50,326 bases of DNA from an uncultured Pelagibacteraceae bacterium (GCA_902537895.1 CACBCU010000005.1:1-50326); one strand, 5' to 3'. Counted from the stretch's first letter, positions 37,233 through 46,158 are shown. Numbers and translations: made by a program. Notes: generated by a model from the letters alone, not told the origin.

Positions 37233-37940
37233 ATGGCATTTTTTGAAGGGAATAACATGACCGGTGGATATGGAAATGGCCCAGATATAATTAATTCATG
37301 TTCGGTAAATGTTGAAAGAGGAGAAATAGTATCGATCCTTGGACCTAATGGAGCTGGAAAATCTACTGCTATGAAAGCAATGTTAGGCTTATTAAATTTA
37401 AAATCTGGTTCAGTAATTATCAATGGTAAAGATATTTCAAAACTTTCTCCACAAGACAGAGTAAAAGAAGGCATCTCATTTGTTCCTCAAACAAAAAATG
37501 TTTTTGCAGGCATGACGGTGGAGGAAAATTTAGAGATGGGTGCTTTCTTAATAAACACCGAATTTAAAGAGACTATTAATGAAATCTTTGACTTATTTCC
37601 AATTCTAAAAGAAAAAAAAAATCAATTAGTTGGTGAGTTATCTGGAGGACAAAGACAACAAGTTGCATTAGGTAGAGCGCTTATGATCAAGCCCTCTGTA
37701 TTAATGTTGGATGAACCAACTGCTGGTGTATCACCAATCGTGATGGATGAATTATTTGATCATATCGTAAAAGTAAAAAGAACGAACGTAGCAATTTTAA
37801 TGGTTGAGCAAAATGCAAAGCAAGCATTAAATATTTCTGATAGGGGTTATGTTCTGGTGACTGGGGAGAACCGGCACTCTGGCACTGGAAAAGAACTACT
37901 AGAAGACCCAAGAGTAAGAAGCTCTTTTCTAGGTGGTTAA
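37233..37940 (+). CDS. Second HAAT transporter, LivF-type ATP-binding protein
   Basis: A 235-aa LivF-type ABC ATPase. It shows MTGGYGNGPDIINSCSVNV, Walker A GPNGAGKST, signature LSGGQRQQVALGRAL, Walker B LMLDEPTAGVSP and VEQNAKQALNISDRGYVL. It starts right after the stop of the LivG-type gene with no spacer. The permease gene begins just after its stop. Confidence 0.93.
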   Translation: MAFFEGNNMTGGYGNGPDIINSCSVNVERGEIVSILGPNGAGKSTAMKAMLGLLNLKSGSVIINGKDISKLSPQDRVKEGISFVPQTKNVFAGMTVEENLEMGAFLINTEFKETINEIFDLFPILKEKKNQLVGELSGGQRQQVALGRALMIKPSVLMLDEPTAGVSPIVMDELFDHIVKVKRTNVAILMVEQNAKQALNISDRGYVLVTGENRHSGTGKELLEDPRVRSSFLGG

Positions 37941-37941
37941 T

Positions 37942-38952
37942 ATGGACTTTGTAAATGCAATTATACTTTTATTAAATTATATTTTTGTTCCAGCTTTAGC
38001 GTACGGATCTCAACTAGCACTTGGTGCAATTTTTGTAACATTGATTTACGGAATTTTACGGTTTGCAAACTTTGCTACAGGGGACATGATGTCTTTTGGG
38101 ACAATGTTTGTGATTTTATTCACTTTCTATTTTCAGTCTGTTGGAATTAGTTTTGGGGTTTTACCTACAGCCCTTCTAGCAATTCCTTTTGGTATTATTT
38201 TTATGGTTGGCTACATGTTGATAATAGATAAATTGGTATTTAAATATTACCGAATAAACAAAAGTCCCCCTGTGCAATTAGCGATGGTAAGTATTGGCGT
38301 GATGTTTGTTACTCAGGCAGTGGTTCGTATAATTATTGGCCCTTCAGATAGAAGATTTTTTGATGGAGAAAAATTTTTAATTAAAGCTGGTGAATTTAAA
38401 GAAATGACAGGATTAAACGAGGGTCTTGCAATAAAATCTACTCAAGTTATTACGATTATTGTTACGTTGATTTTAGTTTCAACTTTGTTTTGGTTTTTAA
38501 ATAAAACTAAGACTGGAAAAAGTATGAGAGCATACTCTGATAATGAGGATTTAGCATTATTATCAGGTATCGATCCCAAAAAAATTGTCATGATAACTTG
38601 GGTCATAGCAGGCATTCTTGCTACAATTGGTGGTGCTTTATATGGTTTAGACAAAAGCTTTAAACCATTTACGTACTTTAATAATATGCTACCAATATTT
38701 GCAGCAGCTATAGTGGGAGGCATTGGCAATCCATTTGGGGCCTTTCTTGGAGGATATGTAATTGCTTTTTCTGAAATATTGTTAACATACGCATATAGAA
38801 AATTTTTCATGTATGTTTTACCTGAGAGTATGGAGCCAGATGGTTTAATTCAACTACTCTCTACAGATTATAAATTTGCAGTATCTTTCTCAATCTTAGT
38901 CATCGTATTACTTTATCGTCCATCAGGTATATTTAAAGGGAAGGTATTGTGA
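37942..38952 (+). CDS. Second HAAT transporter, LivH-type permease
   Basis: A 336-aa membrane protein from the ATG at 37942; an in-frame GTG at 37933 would overlap the ATPase gene by 8 nt. It has about eight helices. LivH-type marks are LALGAIFVTLIYGILRFANF followed by ATGDMMSFG, the coupling segment KSMRAYSDNEDLALLSGID, and IVGGIGNPFGAFLGGYVIA. It forms the channel with the LivM-type partner. The next gene starts GTG within its stop (GTGA). Confidence 0.92.
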   Translation: MDFVNAIILLLNYIFVPALAYGSQLALGAIFVTLIYGILRFANFATGDMMSFGTMFVILFTFYFQSVGISFGVLPTALLAIPFGIIFMVGYMLIIDKLVFKYYRINKSPPVQLAMVSIGVMFVTQAVVRIIIGPSDRRFFDGEKFLIKAGEFKEMTGLNEGLAIKSTQVITIIVTLILVSTLFWFLNKTKTGKSMRAYSDNEDLALLSGIDPKKIVMITWVIAGILATIGGALYGLDKSFKPFTYFNNMLPIFAAAIVGGIGNPFGAFLGGYVIAFSEILLTYAYRKFFMYVLPESMEPDGLIQLLSTDYKFAVSFSILVIVLLYRPSGIFKGKVL

Positions 38953-40319
38953 GAAAAAATTTAAATGTAATTGCTGCATACGGTATAATGATGGGGCTGA
39001 TTATCCTTGTTGGTATTTTCCAGTCTTGGAACATAGCTTTATCAATATTTAATCTTTGTTTGATTTCTGCTGTGATGACAATGGGTGCTAATATTCAATG
39101 GGGTTATGCTGGTCTTATTAACTTTGGGATAATGGGTTTTACAGCCTTGGGTGGTTTAGCAGCAGTTCTAATTTCAGTAGATCCAGTTCAAGAAGCATGG
39201 AGTGCAGGCGGATTTAATATTTTATTTAGTCTTTTTCTTATAATAGCAATGGTATTGACTGTTAGATATATCTTAAAAAATTATAAGAAATCAAAAAACA
39301 GAACTTACATAGTAGCTGCTATTATAATTTTAGGAATTGTAATCATAAGATTTATTTCTGAACCAGGAATTGAAGCTATTGAGGGAGTTAATCCTGCAAA
39401 AACTGGTTTTCTTGGTGGATTAGGTCTTCCAATTATTTTTTCTTGGGTTGTTGGAGCTTTTTTTGCAGGTGGATTAGCTTTTGTTATAGGAAAAGTTGCC
39501 TTAGGTTTAAGAGCTGATTATCTTGCTATAGCAACTTTACTAATATCAGAAATTGTTATTGCAATTATAAAACACGAAGATTGGTTAACAAGAGGTGTTA
39601 AAAATGTAATTGGATTAAAAAGACCTGCACCATATGAGGTTAATTTACAACAAACAGATTGGTTTATAAGTCTTGTTGAAAAATTTAACTTAAGTAAATT
39701 AAATCTAATTACTGATTTAACAGAAAGACAAGCTACACTAAATCAACTTGTAATCGAGGGATCATCAGTTTTTGTAAAACTTTGTTACTCTGGATTATTT
39801 TTAGTTGTAGTAATTATTTTATTAATCTTAACTCAAAAAGCTCTTTATTCTCCTTGGGGAAGAATGATGAGAGCAATTAGAGATAACGAGGAAGCAGCTA
39901 ATGCAATGGGCAAAAATGTAGTTAAACAACACCTTTTAATTTTTGTTTTAGGTTCAGCCATTGTTGGTATTGCGGGCGCAATGTTAGTTACTCAAGATGG
40001 CTTGTTTACCCCAGGAAGTTATAGACCTTTGAGATATACTTTTTTAATTTGGGTAATGGTTATTATTGGTGGAAGTGGAAATAACTTCGGTGCAATTCTT
40101 GGAGGTTTTGTTGTTTGGTTCTTATGGATTGAGGCTGCACCAATTGGTCTTTACTTAGTAAATTTAACTACTGCTGGATTAGATGATACACACTTTCTAA
40201 AAGTACACTTAATTGAGAGTGTTCCATATTTTAGATTTTTAATGATGGGAGTAGGTCTCTTGGTCATAATGAGATATAGACCAAAAGGTATACTTCCTGA
40301 AAAAATAGAAATAAAATAA
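38949..40319 (+). CDS. Second HAAT transporter, LivM-type permease (long form)
   Basis: A 456-aa membrane protein, about 100 residues longer than usual LivM. It has the LivM start (MTMGANIQWGYAGLINFG), a GLRADYLAIATLLISEIV segment, and the coupling helix RMMRAIRDNEEAANAMGK. Extra material lies around residues 95-160 (additional helices and a loop) and residues ~205-270, an amphipathic, probably periplasmic stretch. It starts at a GTG overlapping the livH-type stop by 4 nt. The module has no binding protein on this strand; a candidate is at 41.7-42.9 kb on the other strand. Confidence 0.9.
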   Translation: MRKNLNVIAAYGIMMGLIILVGIFQSWNIALSIFNLCLISAVMTMGANIQWGYAGLINFGIMGFTALGGLAAVLISVDPVQEAWSAGGFNILFSLFLIIAMVLTVRYILKNYKKSKNRTYIVAAIIILGIVIIRFISEPGIEAIEGVNPAKTGFLGGLGLPIIFSWVVGAFFAGGLAFVIGKVALGLRADYLAIATLLISEIVIAIIKHEDWLTRGVKNVIGLKRPAPYEVNLQQTDWFISLVEKFNLSKLNLITDLTERQATLNQLVIEGSSVFVKLCYSGLFLVVVIILLILTQKALYSPWGRMMRAIRDNEEAANAMGKNVVKQHLLIFVLGSAIVGIAGAMLVTQDGLFTPGSYRPLRYTFLIWVMVIIGGSGNNFGAILGGFVVWFLWIEAAPIGLYLVNLTTAGLDDTHFLKVHLIESVPYFRFLMMGVGLLVIMRYRPKGILPEKIEIK

Positions 40320-40323
40320 GATT

Positions 40324-40395
40324 ATGAAATATATCATTACAGGTGCTGCATTGGCTTGGGCTTTATATATGGCTGATAAATACATATTTTTTTAA
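40324..40395 (+). CDS. Possible 23-aa membrane peptide
   Basis: A short ORF starting 4 nt after the LivM-type gene. It reads MKYIITGAALAWALYMADK then YIFF, a single hydrophobic helix with a basic N-terminus, compatible with a small single-pass protein tied to the transporter. No Shine-Dalgarno sequence is visible beyond possible coupling to the upstream stop. It is too short for composition to prove coding. Confidence 0.3.
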   Translation: MKYIITGAALAWALYMADKYIFF

Positions 40396-40431
40396 AGTTC
40401 AGCTATTTTTAGAGAGCATTGATTAAATGTT

Positions 40432-40725
40432 TTAACTACATTGATTTTTGTACTTTTTTGATAATTTAATATACTTACCTGACGGTTTATTATATTTTTT
40501 TTGATAATTTATTTCTTTTTCATCCATAGCATTTATCATTTTTGTCATATAACACTCACAAAATTTTAAATATTGTTTTGTTGATAATCCACTAGCTGTA
40601 AATTGTTGCATATCTTGTTGACAATATCTAATAGCGTAATTCAATTGATTTTCATTCGAACCTGCTTTTGAAGAAATCAAAATAAGAAATAATAATATCA
40701 ATAGTGTTCTAAGGGTGACAATCAC
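40432..40725 (-). CDS. Small secreted cysteine-containing protein, unknown
   Basis: I place the start at the GTG at 40725, giving 97 aa with a signal peptide (LRTLLILLFLILISSKAGS) and a mature part with conserved-looking cysteines (IRYCQQDMQQ, LKFCECYMTKM and a final QCS). The frame stays open to an ATG at 40809, but that would add a long hydrophilic lead and overlap the divergent gene. I do not recognise the family. Cys spacing suggests a small periplasmic helical protein with disulfides. Confidence 0.5.
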   Translation of the reverse strand: MIVTLRTLLILLFLILISSKAGSNENQLNYAIRYCQQDMQQFTASGLSTKQYLKFCECYMTKMINAMDEKEINYQKKYNKPSGKYIKLSKKYKNQCS

Positions 40726-40750
40726 AACTAAATAATATATCCTAAATTTA

Positions 40751-41221
40751 ATGAGTTCAATACTTGGATGGTTAGCTGGGGGTGTTGGAGTAATTTTTTT
40801 TCTACTCATTGGATTAGTTCAAATATTTGTAGGTTATTTAGGTATCGAATATCATCTTGGTGGTGGGTGGGCCATTGGTCTAGTAATAGCCTCAATTTTT
40901 TTTAGAATTACTTTTCCTTTAACAATAGGAACTTTTTTTGGAGCCCTTGATGTTCTTGGATGGCCTTGGTATGGGGCATTAGTTCTAACTTTACCTGGTT
41001 TATTATTAATGGTTCCAGGTGCAATGGCGATAGGTGTAGCTGGATTAGTTTCAATGTTTAAAGGAGGAAATCAAAATAATTATGAGAGAGAAACAAATTA
41101 TAGTTATCAAGATGAAGATCCAATCAACGTAACACCAAAAAAAACTCAAAAAACAAAAGTAAAAAAAATTACCCAAAAGAAAAAAACAAAAGTTATAAAA
41201 AAAAAGAGAAAATCAAAATAG
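40751..41221 (+). CDS. Small membrane protein with lysine-rich tail, unknown
   Basis: A 156-aa protein with three to four hydrophobic segments in residues 1-108 (LGWLAGGVGVIFFLLIGLV, WAIGLVIASIFFRI, YGALVLTLPGLLLMVPG). A charged, presumably cytoplasmic tail follows, ending in a dense run of lysines. Family not recognised. It is divergent from the secreted Cys protein and 12 nt ahead of another small membrane gene, with which it may be transcribed. Confidence 0.6.
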   Translation: MSSILGWLAGGVGVIFFLLIGLVQIFVGYLGIEYHLGGGWAIGLVIASIFFRITFPLTIGTFFGALDVLGWPWYGALVLTLPGLLLMVPGAMAIGVAGLVSMFKGGNQNNYERETNYSYQDEDPINVTPKKTQKTKVKKITQKKKTKVIKKKRKSK

Positions 41222-41233
41222 AGTTAAATAATA

Positions 41234-41608
41234 ATGGTTTATCTATCAGAATTTGGAAATGGAATTCTAATAGGATTATTTTTCATGGCTAAGTTTGGTT
41301 TAGTAAATTTATGGTTAAACTATATTGAAGAGGAAGCAATAAAAGAAAGAGAAAAATTTTCTAAAAATAAAATTACACTTAATGCGCTAAAAAGATGCTT
41401 TGTTTTATCTATTATATTAACAGGTATTTTTTATTCTGCAGATGGAAGTTATTGTGTGGGACAAGATATGTATGGCTGTTATGAATATGAATATGATGAA
41501 GATTTTGTCCCTAGAACTACTAATCAAGCGTTTGAATATTTTGGTATCATCCTAACTGTGTCAGTCATCGCAAGCTATTATCGTTTGTCAAAAAGATTTT
41601 TAATATAG
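41234..41608 (+). CDS. Small membrane protein, unknown
   Basis: A 124-aa protein with two or three hydrophobic segments (residues ~8-27, 50-66 and 98-114) and, between the last two, an acidic Tyr-rich loop with two cysteines (SYCVGQDMYGCYEYEYDED). I do not recognise it. It follows the lysine-tailed membrane gene by 12 nt and ends before a terminator shared with the convergent binding-protein gene. Confidence 0.55.
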   Translation: MVYLSEFGNGILIGLFFMAKFGLVNLWLNYIEEEAIKEREKFSKNKITLNALKRCFVLSIILTGIFYSADGSYCVGQDMYGCYEYEYDEDFVPRTTNQAFEYFGIILTVSVIASYYRLSKRFLI

Positions 41609-41662
41609 ATTAATTTATATACTAGTGATTTTTTGAAGTACCAGAAAATCAATATTTGTTTT

Positions 41663-41697
41663 TTTAAAAAAAACCCCCAACAAACTAATGCTGGGGG
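41663..41697 (-). terminator. Terminator of the second HAAT binding-protein gene
   Basis: On the minus strand CCCCCAGC pairs with GTTGGGGG over 8 bp (one G-T) around an 8-nt loop, followed by eight T. It lies 18 nt past the stop of the binding-protein gene at 41716 and could also act in the other direction for the 41234 gene. Confidence 0.8.
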
Positions 41698-41715
41698 TTT
41701 AAATTTTAAGATAGA

Positions 41716-42897
41716 TTATCTTTGTTTTTTAGTTTTAAATTTTCCGCCTTTAACTTCTTGTTCTAAGAAAGAACCCTCAGCTTCACCGACATTAGTAAAA
41801 GTAACTCCAGTTGCACCTTCGTAGTCAACTTTTTTACCTTTAGCTAATAAATCTAAACCTTTTTTTAGTTCACCTGGATAAATTTTTGTTCCAGGGCTGT
41901 TAGCAACATCCATTACATTTTTTGCAATTGACGCTCTATCAGCTGAGTTTCCTGCTTGCATTGCTAAAACGATTAAAGCAGCAGCATCGTAAGACTCACC
42001 AGTGTACGGACCAGAGCTATCTATATTTGCAGCACTTGCAACTTTAGAGAATACTCCAGCACCTTTACCTGTTGATCCTGGCATTGAACCAAAAGATTTT
42101 CTTAAATCTTTTCCAAAAGCATCTACTAATGATTGGCCGATCATTCCATCTGATAAAATAAATTTATCAAATGCGCCAGAGTCTAAAGAGGCTTGAATAA
42201 TTCCTTTACCACCTTGGTCTAGGTATCCAATTACAGCTACTGCATCTCCACCTGCTGATGCAAGTGTTGCTACCTCTGAAGAGTAATCTGCTTTTCCATC
42301 TTCATGGGCAGTTACAGTAGTAACTTTAATTCCGTGTGCTTCGACAGATGCCTTATAAACATCTGCTAGGCCTTTTCCATAATCATTATTTGTATAGGTA
42401 ATTGCAACACTTTTAACTTTTCTGTCTTTAGTAATATCAGCTAGGATTTGACCACCTCTTGCATCTGATGGTGCAGTTCTAAAGAAATATCCTTTATCAT
42501 CAAGAGTTGTTAATCCTGGTGATGTTGCTGATGGTGAAATCATTACAACACCATTTGGAACCGCAACGTTTGATGCGATCGCACCAGTTACTCCAGAGCA
42601 ATCAGCACCCATTATTGCTGCAACTCCTTGTGAAATAACTCCTTCAGCGGCTGCAGTTGCAGCAGCAGAGTCCACACATGTTGAGTCAGCTCTTATCACT
42701 GAAATTTTTTTTCCACCTAGTAGAGATCCAGAATCTGAAGCTTCCTTGAAAGCAAGCTCGGCTGATGCAGCCATAGCGGGGGTTAAAGATTCAATAGGGC
42801 CAGTGAAACCCAAAATTACACCCATTTTAATTTCTGCCAAAACATTTGTTGAAAAAGTTGAAACAAATATGAAAGCAGCAACAATTAGTCTTTTCAT
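41716..42897 (-). CDS. ABC transporter substrate-binding protein, branched-chain/amide type (second)
   Basis: A 393-aa periplasmic protein with a signal peptide cleaved near residue 21 (NVLA-E). The mature start IKMGVILGFTGPIESLTP and the DSTCVDSAAATAAAEGVI segment are those of type I HAAT binding proteins; two cysteines (in STCVD and GADCSG) may form a disulfide. It is the likely partner of the SBP-less ABC module at 36.4-40.3 kb, facing it across small orphan genes. It has an AGAGGAT ribosome site. The ligand is unknown. Confidence 0.9.
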   Translation of the reverse strand: MKRLIVAAFIFVSTFSTNVLAEIKMGVILGFTGPIESLTPAMAASAELAFKEASDSGSLLGGKKISVIRADSTCVDSAAATAAAEGVISQGVAAIMGADCSGVTGAIASNVAVPNGVVMISPSATSPGLTTLDDKGYFFRTAPSDARGGQILADITKDRKVKSVAITYTNNDYGKGLADVYKASVEAHGIKVTTVTAHEDGKADYSSEVATLASAGGDAVAVIGYLDQGGKGIIQASLDSGAFDKFILSDGMIGQSLVDAFGKDLRKSFGSMPGSTGKGAGVFSKVASAANIDSSGPYTGESYDAAALIVLAMQAGNSADRASIAKNVMDVANSPGTKIYPGELKKGLDLLAKGKKVDYEGATGVTFTNVGEAEGSFLEQEVKGGKFKTKKQR

Positions 42898-43033
42898 TAT
42901 TATCCTCTATATTTAGTTAACAATTATTTTATATAAATTTAATTAAATCCGATTTGTAAAGATTTTCAACAAGCAAATTATCTTATTTTATAATGCGTTT
43001 AATTAATCTAGACTTACTTCATATTAATTTAAT
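42898..43033. promoter_or_regulatory. Divergent intergenic region
   Basis: 136 nt between the divergent binding-protein and EutA-like genes. For the plus strand TCAACA (42966-42971), 17 nt, then TATAAT (42989-42994) is a plausible promoter about 40 nt before the ATG. For the minus strand several AT-rich hexamers could serve and I cannot choose one. No clear operator repeat is seen. Confidence 0.45.
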
Positions 43034-43780
43034 ATGAAATTAAACAAAATAGAACCTCGGTTTAAAAAAAACTCTAATCCTAGGATTGGATTAATTGCTT
43101 TAGCTACTGATTTTATGATTGAGAAGGATTTTATAAACGTAATTAAAGATAAAGAGATTGATTTTTTTGTTAATAGAATTGAATGTTATAATCCCTTAAC
43201 AAAAGAAAATTTAATAAAAATGTCTGATAAAGTAACTGAAGTTACAAATAATATTTTACCCAATGAGGATATAGATTGTGTTGTTTATGGATGTACCTCT
43301 GGAACAATAGCAACAGGTCATGATGTGATTGAGAAAAAAGTAAAGGCAGCAAAACCTAAGGCTGAGTTAACAACTCCCAGCACAGCTGCGATAAAAGCTT
43401 TAAAAAAATTAAAGGCAAAAAAATTAGCTATCTTTACTCCGTATAGTAAAAAACTAAATAATGAGGTTGTTGAATATTTCAAAGAGGAAAAATTTGAAGT
43501 GGTCTCCAATTCATATTTAGATATAGCTGCAGATTATGACATTGGAAAAGTTGATCAAGATTTTATCTATGACTCTCTAGTTAATATGAATATTGAAGAT
43601 GCTGATGCTTTATTCATTTCTTGTACAGCCTTACCGGTTTTAAAAATTATAGACAGACTAGAAAAAAAATTAAACAAACCTGTTTTATCTAGCAATCAAA
43701 CATTGATTTGGGATACTTTAGAAAAAATTGGAAAAAATAATAATATCAAAGGTTTTGGAAGTTTGTTTACCAATTCTTAA
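43034..43780 (+). CDS. Asp/Glu racemase-superfamily protein, EutA/maleate isomerase-like
   Basis: A 248-aa protein with two active-site cysteines in the superfamily pattern: Cys87 in VVYGCTSGTIATG and Cys197 in LFISCTALPVL. The core GLIALATDFMIEKDF and TPSTAAIKALKKL match the arylmalonate decarboxylase/maleate isomerase branch, which includes EutA of (hydroxy)ectoine utilisation. The reaction (isomerisation or racemisation through Cys thiolates) is inferred from family. It ends 2 nt before an ectoine-hydrolase-like gene, which supports the EutA reading. Confidence 0.78.
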   Translation: MKLNKIEPRFKKNSNPRIGLIALATDFMIEKDFINVIKDKEIDFFVNRIECYNPLTKENLIKMSDKVTEVTNNILPNEDIDCVVYGCTSGTIATGHDVIEKKVKAAKPKAELTTPSTAAIKALKKLKAKKLAIFTPYSKKLNNEVVEYFKEEKFEVVSNSYLDIAADYDIGKVDQDFIYDSLVNMNIEDADALFISCTALPVLKIIDRLEKKLNKPVLSSNQTLIWDTLEKIGKNNNIKGFGSLFTNS

Positions 43781-43782
43781 TT

Positions 43783-44952
43783 ATGCTTTTTACAAAAGAA
43801 GAATACAAACAAAGATTATCTAAAGTTCAAAAAATGATGCAAGAAAAAGGCATTGAACTTTTGATTTCTCATGACACGAATAATATCAATTACCTAACGG
43901 GGTATGATGCTTGGTCATTTTATTACGCTCAATGTGCAGTGGTTCATATAAATGCTGATGAACCTATATGTTTTGTAAGAGATCAAGATGCTGGAGGGGC
44001 TTATATAAAAACATATTTAAAAAAAGAAAACATAATTGTTTATGATGAACATTATATTCATAATTGGCCAAAACATCCTTACGATTATTTAGTTAAAGTT
44101 ATTAAAGATAAAAAGTGGGATAAACTTTCTATAGGATTAGAAATGGATGCTCATTATTTTACAGCATTTTGTTATGAAAAAATTAAACAAGGATTGCCAA
44201 ATGCAAATTTGAAAGATTCAGAAAGACTGGTTAATTGGGCGAGGCTAGTAAAATCTGACGTTGAAATAGATTATATGAAATCTGCAGCAAAAATTTCTGA
44301 AATTGGAATGAAAACAGCTTTTGACGTAATTAAACCAGGAGTTAGACAATGTGATGCTGTTGGTGAAATTCAAAAATCTTTATTTTATGGATCGCCCGAA
44401 TTTGGTGGGGAGTATTCAAGTATCGCTACTTTATTACCAACTGGAAAAGGTACTTCAGCTTCACATTTGACTGCATCACAAGACAAATTTGTTGAGGGTG
44501 AGGCAACTATTATTGAATTATCAGGGGTTTTTAAAAGATATCATGCTCCAATGGCTAGAACAGTTTTGTTAGGAAAAGCTGATAAATTAAAAATCGATAC
44601 AATGAAAAAAACTATTGAAGCAATTGATGCAGGTATAAGTGCTACTAAACCAGGTAATACTGCTAATGATGTAGCGCAAGCTTTCTGGAAAGTTTTGGAC
44701 AAGTATGGAATAGAAAAAAAATCAAGAACTGGTTATTCAATTGGTATTGGCTATCCACCAGATTGGGGAGAGCATACATTAAATATTTATAAAGGTGATA
44801 TGACTGTACTAAAACCAAATGTTTGTTTTCATATGATTGCTGTTATGCAATTTGGTGATTGGGGTGTTGAAGCTTCAGAAGCTATTAGAGTTACTGACAA
44901 AGGATCAGAACTATTTTGTAATATGTCAAAAGAACTTCACGTTAAAAGCTAA
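43783..44952 (+). CDS. M24-family hydrolase resembling ectoine hydrolase DoeA/EutD
   Basis: A 389-aa creatinase/Xaa-Pro-peptidase-fold protein. The N-terminal creatinase domain has NNINYLTGYDAWSFY; the C-terminal pita-bread domain starts near residue 155. The canonical metal ligands are not kept: the D-x-G of the first ligand motif reads IELSG (244-248) and the second Asp falls in RYHAPMART (252-260). GYPPDWGEHT (323-332) and EASEAIRV follow. This ligand-poor pattern with R-Y-H-x-P and YPPDWGEH is what I recall for DoeA/EutD, which opens the ectoine ring. An aminopeptidase or creatinase role is less likely. Confidence 0.72.
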   Translation: MLFTKEEYKQRLSKVQKMMQEKGIELLISHDTNNINYLTGYDAWSFYYAQCAVVHINADEPICFVRDQDAGGAYIKTYLKKENIIVYDEHYIHNWPKHPYDYLVKVIKDKKWDKLSIGLEMDAHYFTAFCYEKIKQGLPNANLKDSERLVNWARLVKSDVEIDYMKSAAKISEIGMKTAFDVIKPGVRQCDAVGEIQKSLFYGSPEFGGEYSSIATLLPTGKGTSASHLTASQDKFVEGEATIIELSGVFKRYHAPMARTVLLGKADKLKIDTMKKTIEAIDAGISATKPGNTANDVAQAFWKVLDKYGIEKKSRTGYSIGIGYPPDWGEHTLNIYKGDMTVLKPNVCFHMIAVMQFGDWGVEASEAIRVTDKGSELFCNMSKELHVKS

Positions 44953-45003
44953 TTATTTAAGGTTGATATTTTTTCTTACAAATGTTTTATAGTTACTTAA
45001 TTT

Positions 45004-46089
45004 ATGTCAGTTAATAAAGAATTCGTTAAGTTTGATAAAGTAGATAAAAGTTACGATGGCAAAGTTTTAGTTGTCAAAGACCTCCAATTAGACATTGCAG
45101 AAGGTGAGTTTATTACCATGTTAGGTCCCTCTGGATCAGGTAAAACCACTTGTTTAATGATGCTAGCTGGATTTGAAACACCAACCAATGGAGAAATATA
45201 CCTTGATGGAAATGCGATCTCCAGTATTCCTCCACATAAAAGAGGTATAGGAATGGTTTTCCAAAACTATGCTTTATTTCCTCATATGACAGTGTATGAA
45301 AATTTGGCTTTTCCGTTGAGAGTCAGGAAAATTCCAAAAGATGAAGCAGATAAAAAAATTGATAAGGCTTTATCTATGGTGTCCTTACAAGGATTTGCCC
45401 AAAGGATGCCAGGTCAATTATCAGGTGGACAGCAACAGAGAGTAGCAGTAGCAAGATCATTAGTTTTTGACCCACAATTAGTTTTGATGGACGAGCCTCT
45501 TGGAGCTTTAGATAAAAATTTAAGAGAAAGTATGCAATATGAAATCAAACATATTCATGAAAGTATCGGAGTGACTGTTGTTTATGTAACTCATGATCAA
45601 AGTGAAGCATTAACTATGTCTAATCGAATTGCAGTTTTTAATGACGGAAAGGTCCAACAACTTTCAAGTCCAGATGAGTTATATGAAAAACCTGTTAATT
45701 CTTTTGTGGCAGAATTTATTGGAGAGAATAATACTTTTGCAGGAGAAGTTTCTGATATTTCAGGTGGAAAGTGTAAAGTTAAGTTAGCGAGTGCGGATAT
45801 ATTGGCAAACCCAATCTCGGTTAAGGGAAAAGGTGAGAGAACGACAGTTTCATTAAGACCTGAAAGAGCTTTAATTAATCCTAGTGATAAAATGGACAAT
45901 ATTCATAAAGGAAAAATAGAGGAAGTTATTTACCATGGAGATCACACAAGAGTTAGAATTAATTTATTAGGTAATTCTGAATTTATTCTTAAAGTCCCCA
46001 ATAGTTCGTCTAATCTTGATATTAAATTAGGAAATGAAATTAAGATTGGCTGGAACAGTGAAGATGCTAGAGCACTAGATCCAAAATAA
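45004..46089 (+). CDS. potA: ABC transporter ATP-binding protein, spermidine/putrescine class (PotA-like)
   Basis: A 361-aa ABC ATPase with the C-terminal TOBE regulatory domain. Walker A is GPSGSGKTT (41-49), the signature is LSGGQQQR (139-146), Walker B is LVLMDEPLGALD (159-170) and the switch His is in YVTHDQSEALTMS. It energises the permeases encoded downstream. Its place before the binding-protein gene and after the EutD-like gene suggests the imported solute is what the two upstream enzymes break down. The true substrate may be a polyamine, (hydroxy)ectoine or another zwitterion. Confidence 0.88.
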   Translation: MSVNKEFVKFDKVDKSYDGKVLVVKDLQLDIAEGEFITMLGPSGSGKTTCLMMLAGFETPTNGEIYLDGNAISSIPPHKRGIGMVFQNYALFPHMTVYENLAFPLRVRKIPKDEADKKIDKALSMVSLQGFAQRMPGQLSGGQQQRVAVARSLVFDPQLVLMDEPLGALDKNLRESMQYEIKHIHESIGVTVVYVTHDQSEALTMSNRIAVFNDGKVQQLSSPDELYEKPVNSFVAEFIGENNTFAGEVSDISGGKCKVKLASADILANPISVKGKGERTTVSLRPERALINPSDKMDNIHKGKIEEVIYHGDHTRVRINLLGNSEFILKVPNSSSNLDIKLGNEIKIGWNSEDARALDPK

Positions 46090-46129
46090 ACACCAGAAAT
46101 ATCTCAATTAAACAAGTAAAAAAGGGCTG

Positions 46130-46158
46130 TTGACTCTCATTATCGATCTTGTTGTAAT
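46130..46158 (+). promoter_or_regulatory. Promoter upstream of the PotD-like gene
   Basis: TTGACT (46130-46135), 17 nt, then TGTAAT (46153-46158): one of the best sigma-70 pairs in the window, about 33 nt ahead of the binding-protein ATG. Confidence 0.6.

Noticed and set aside
38442..38810. 122-aa minus-strand frame
   Set aside because: It is fully antisense to the LivH-type permease and has a composition that mirrors the membrane gene; no start signal or family resemblance.
28956..40319. Tandem duplication of one ABC operon
   Set aside because: Gene order differs (SBP-H-M-G-F versus G-F-H-M), subunit lengths differ and the proteins are not near-identical, so these are separate transporters.
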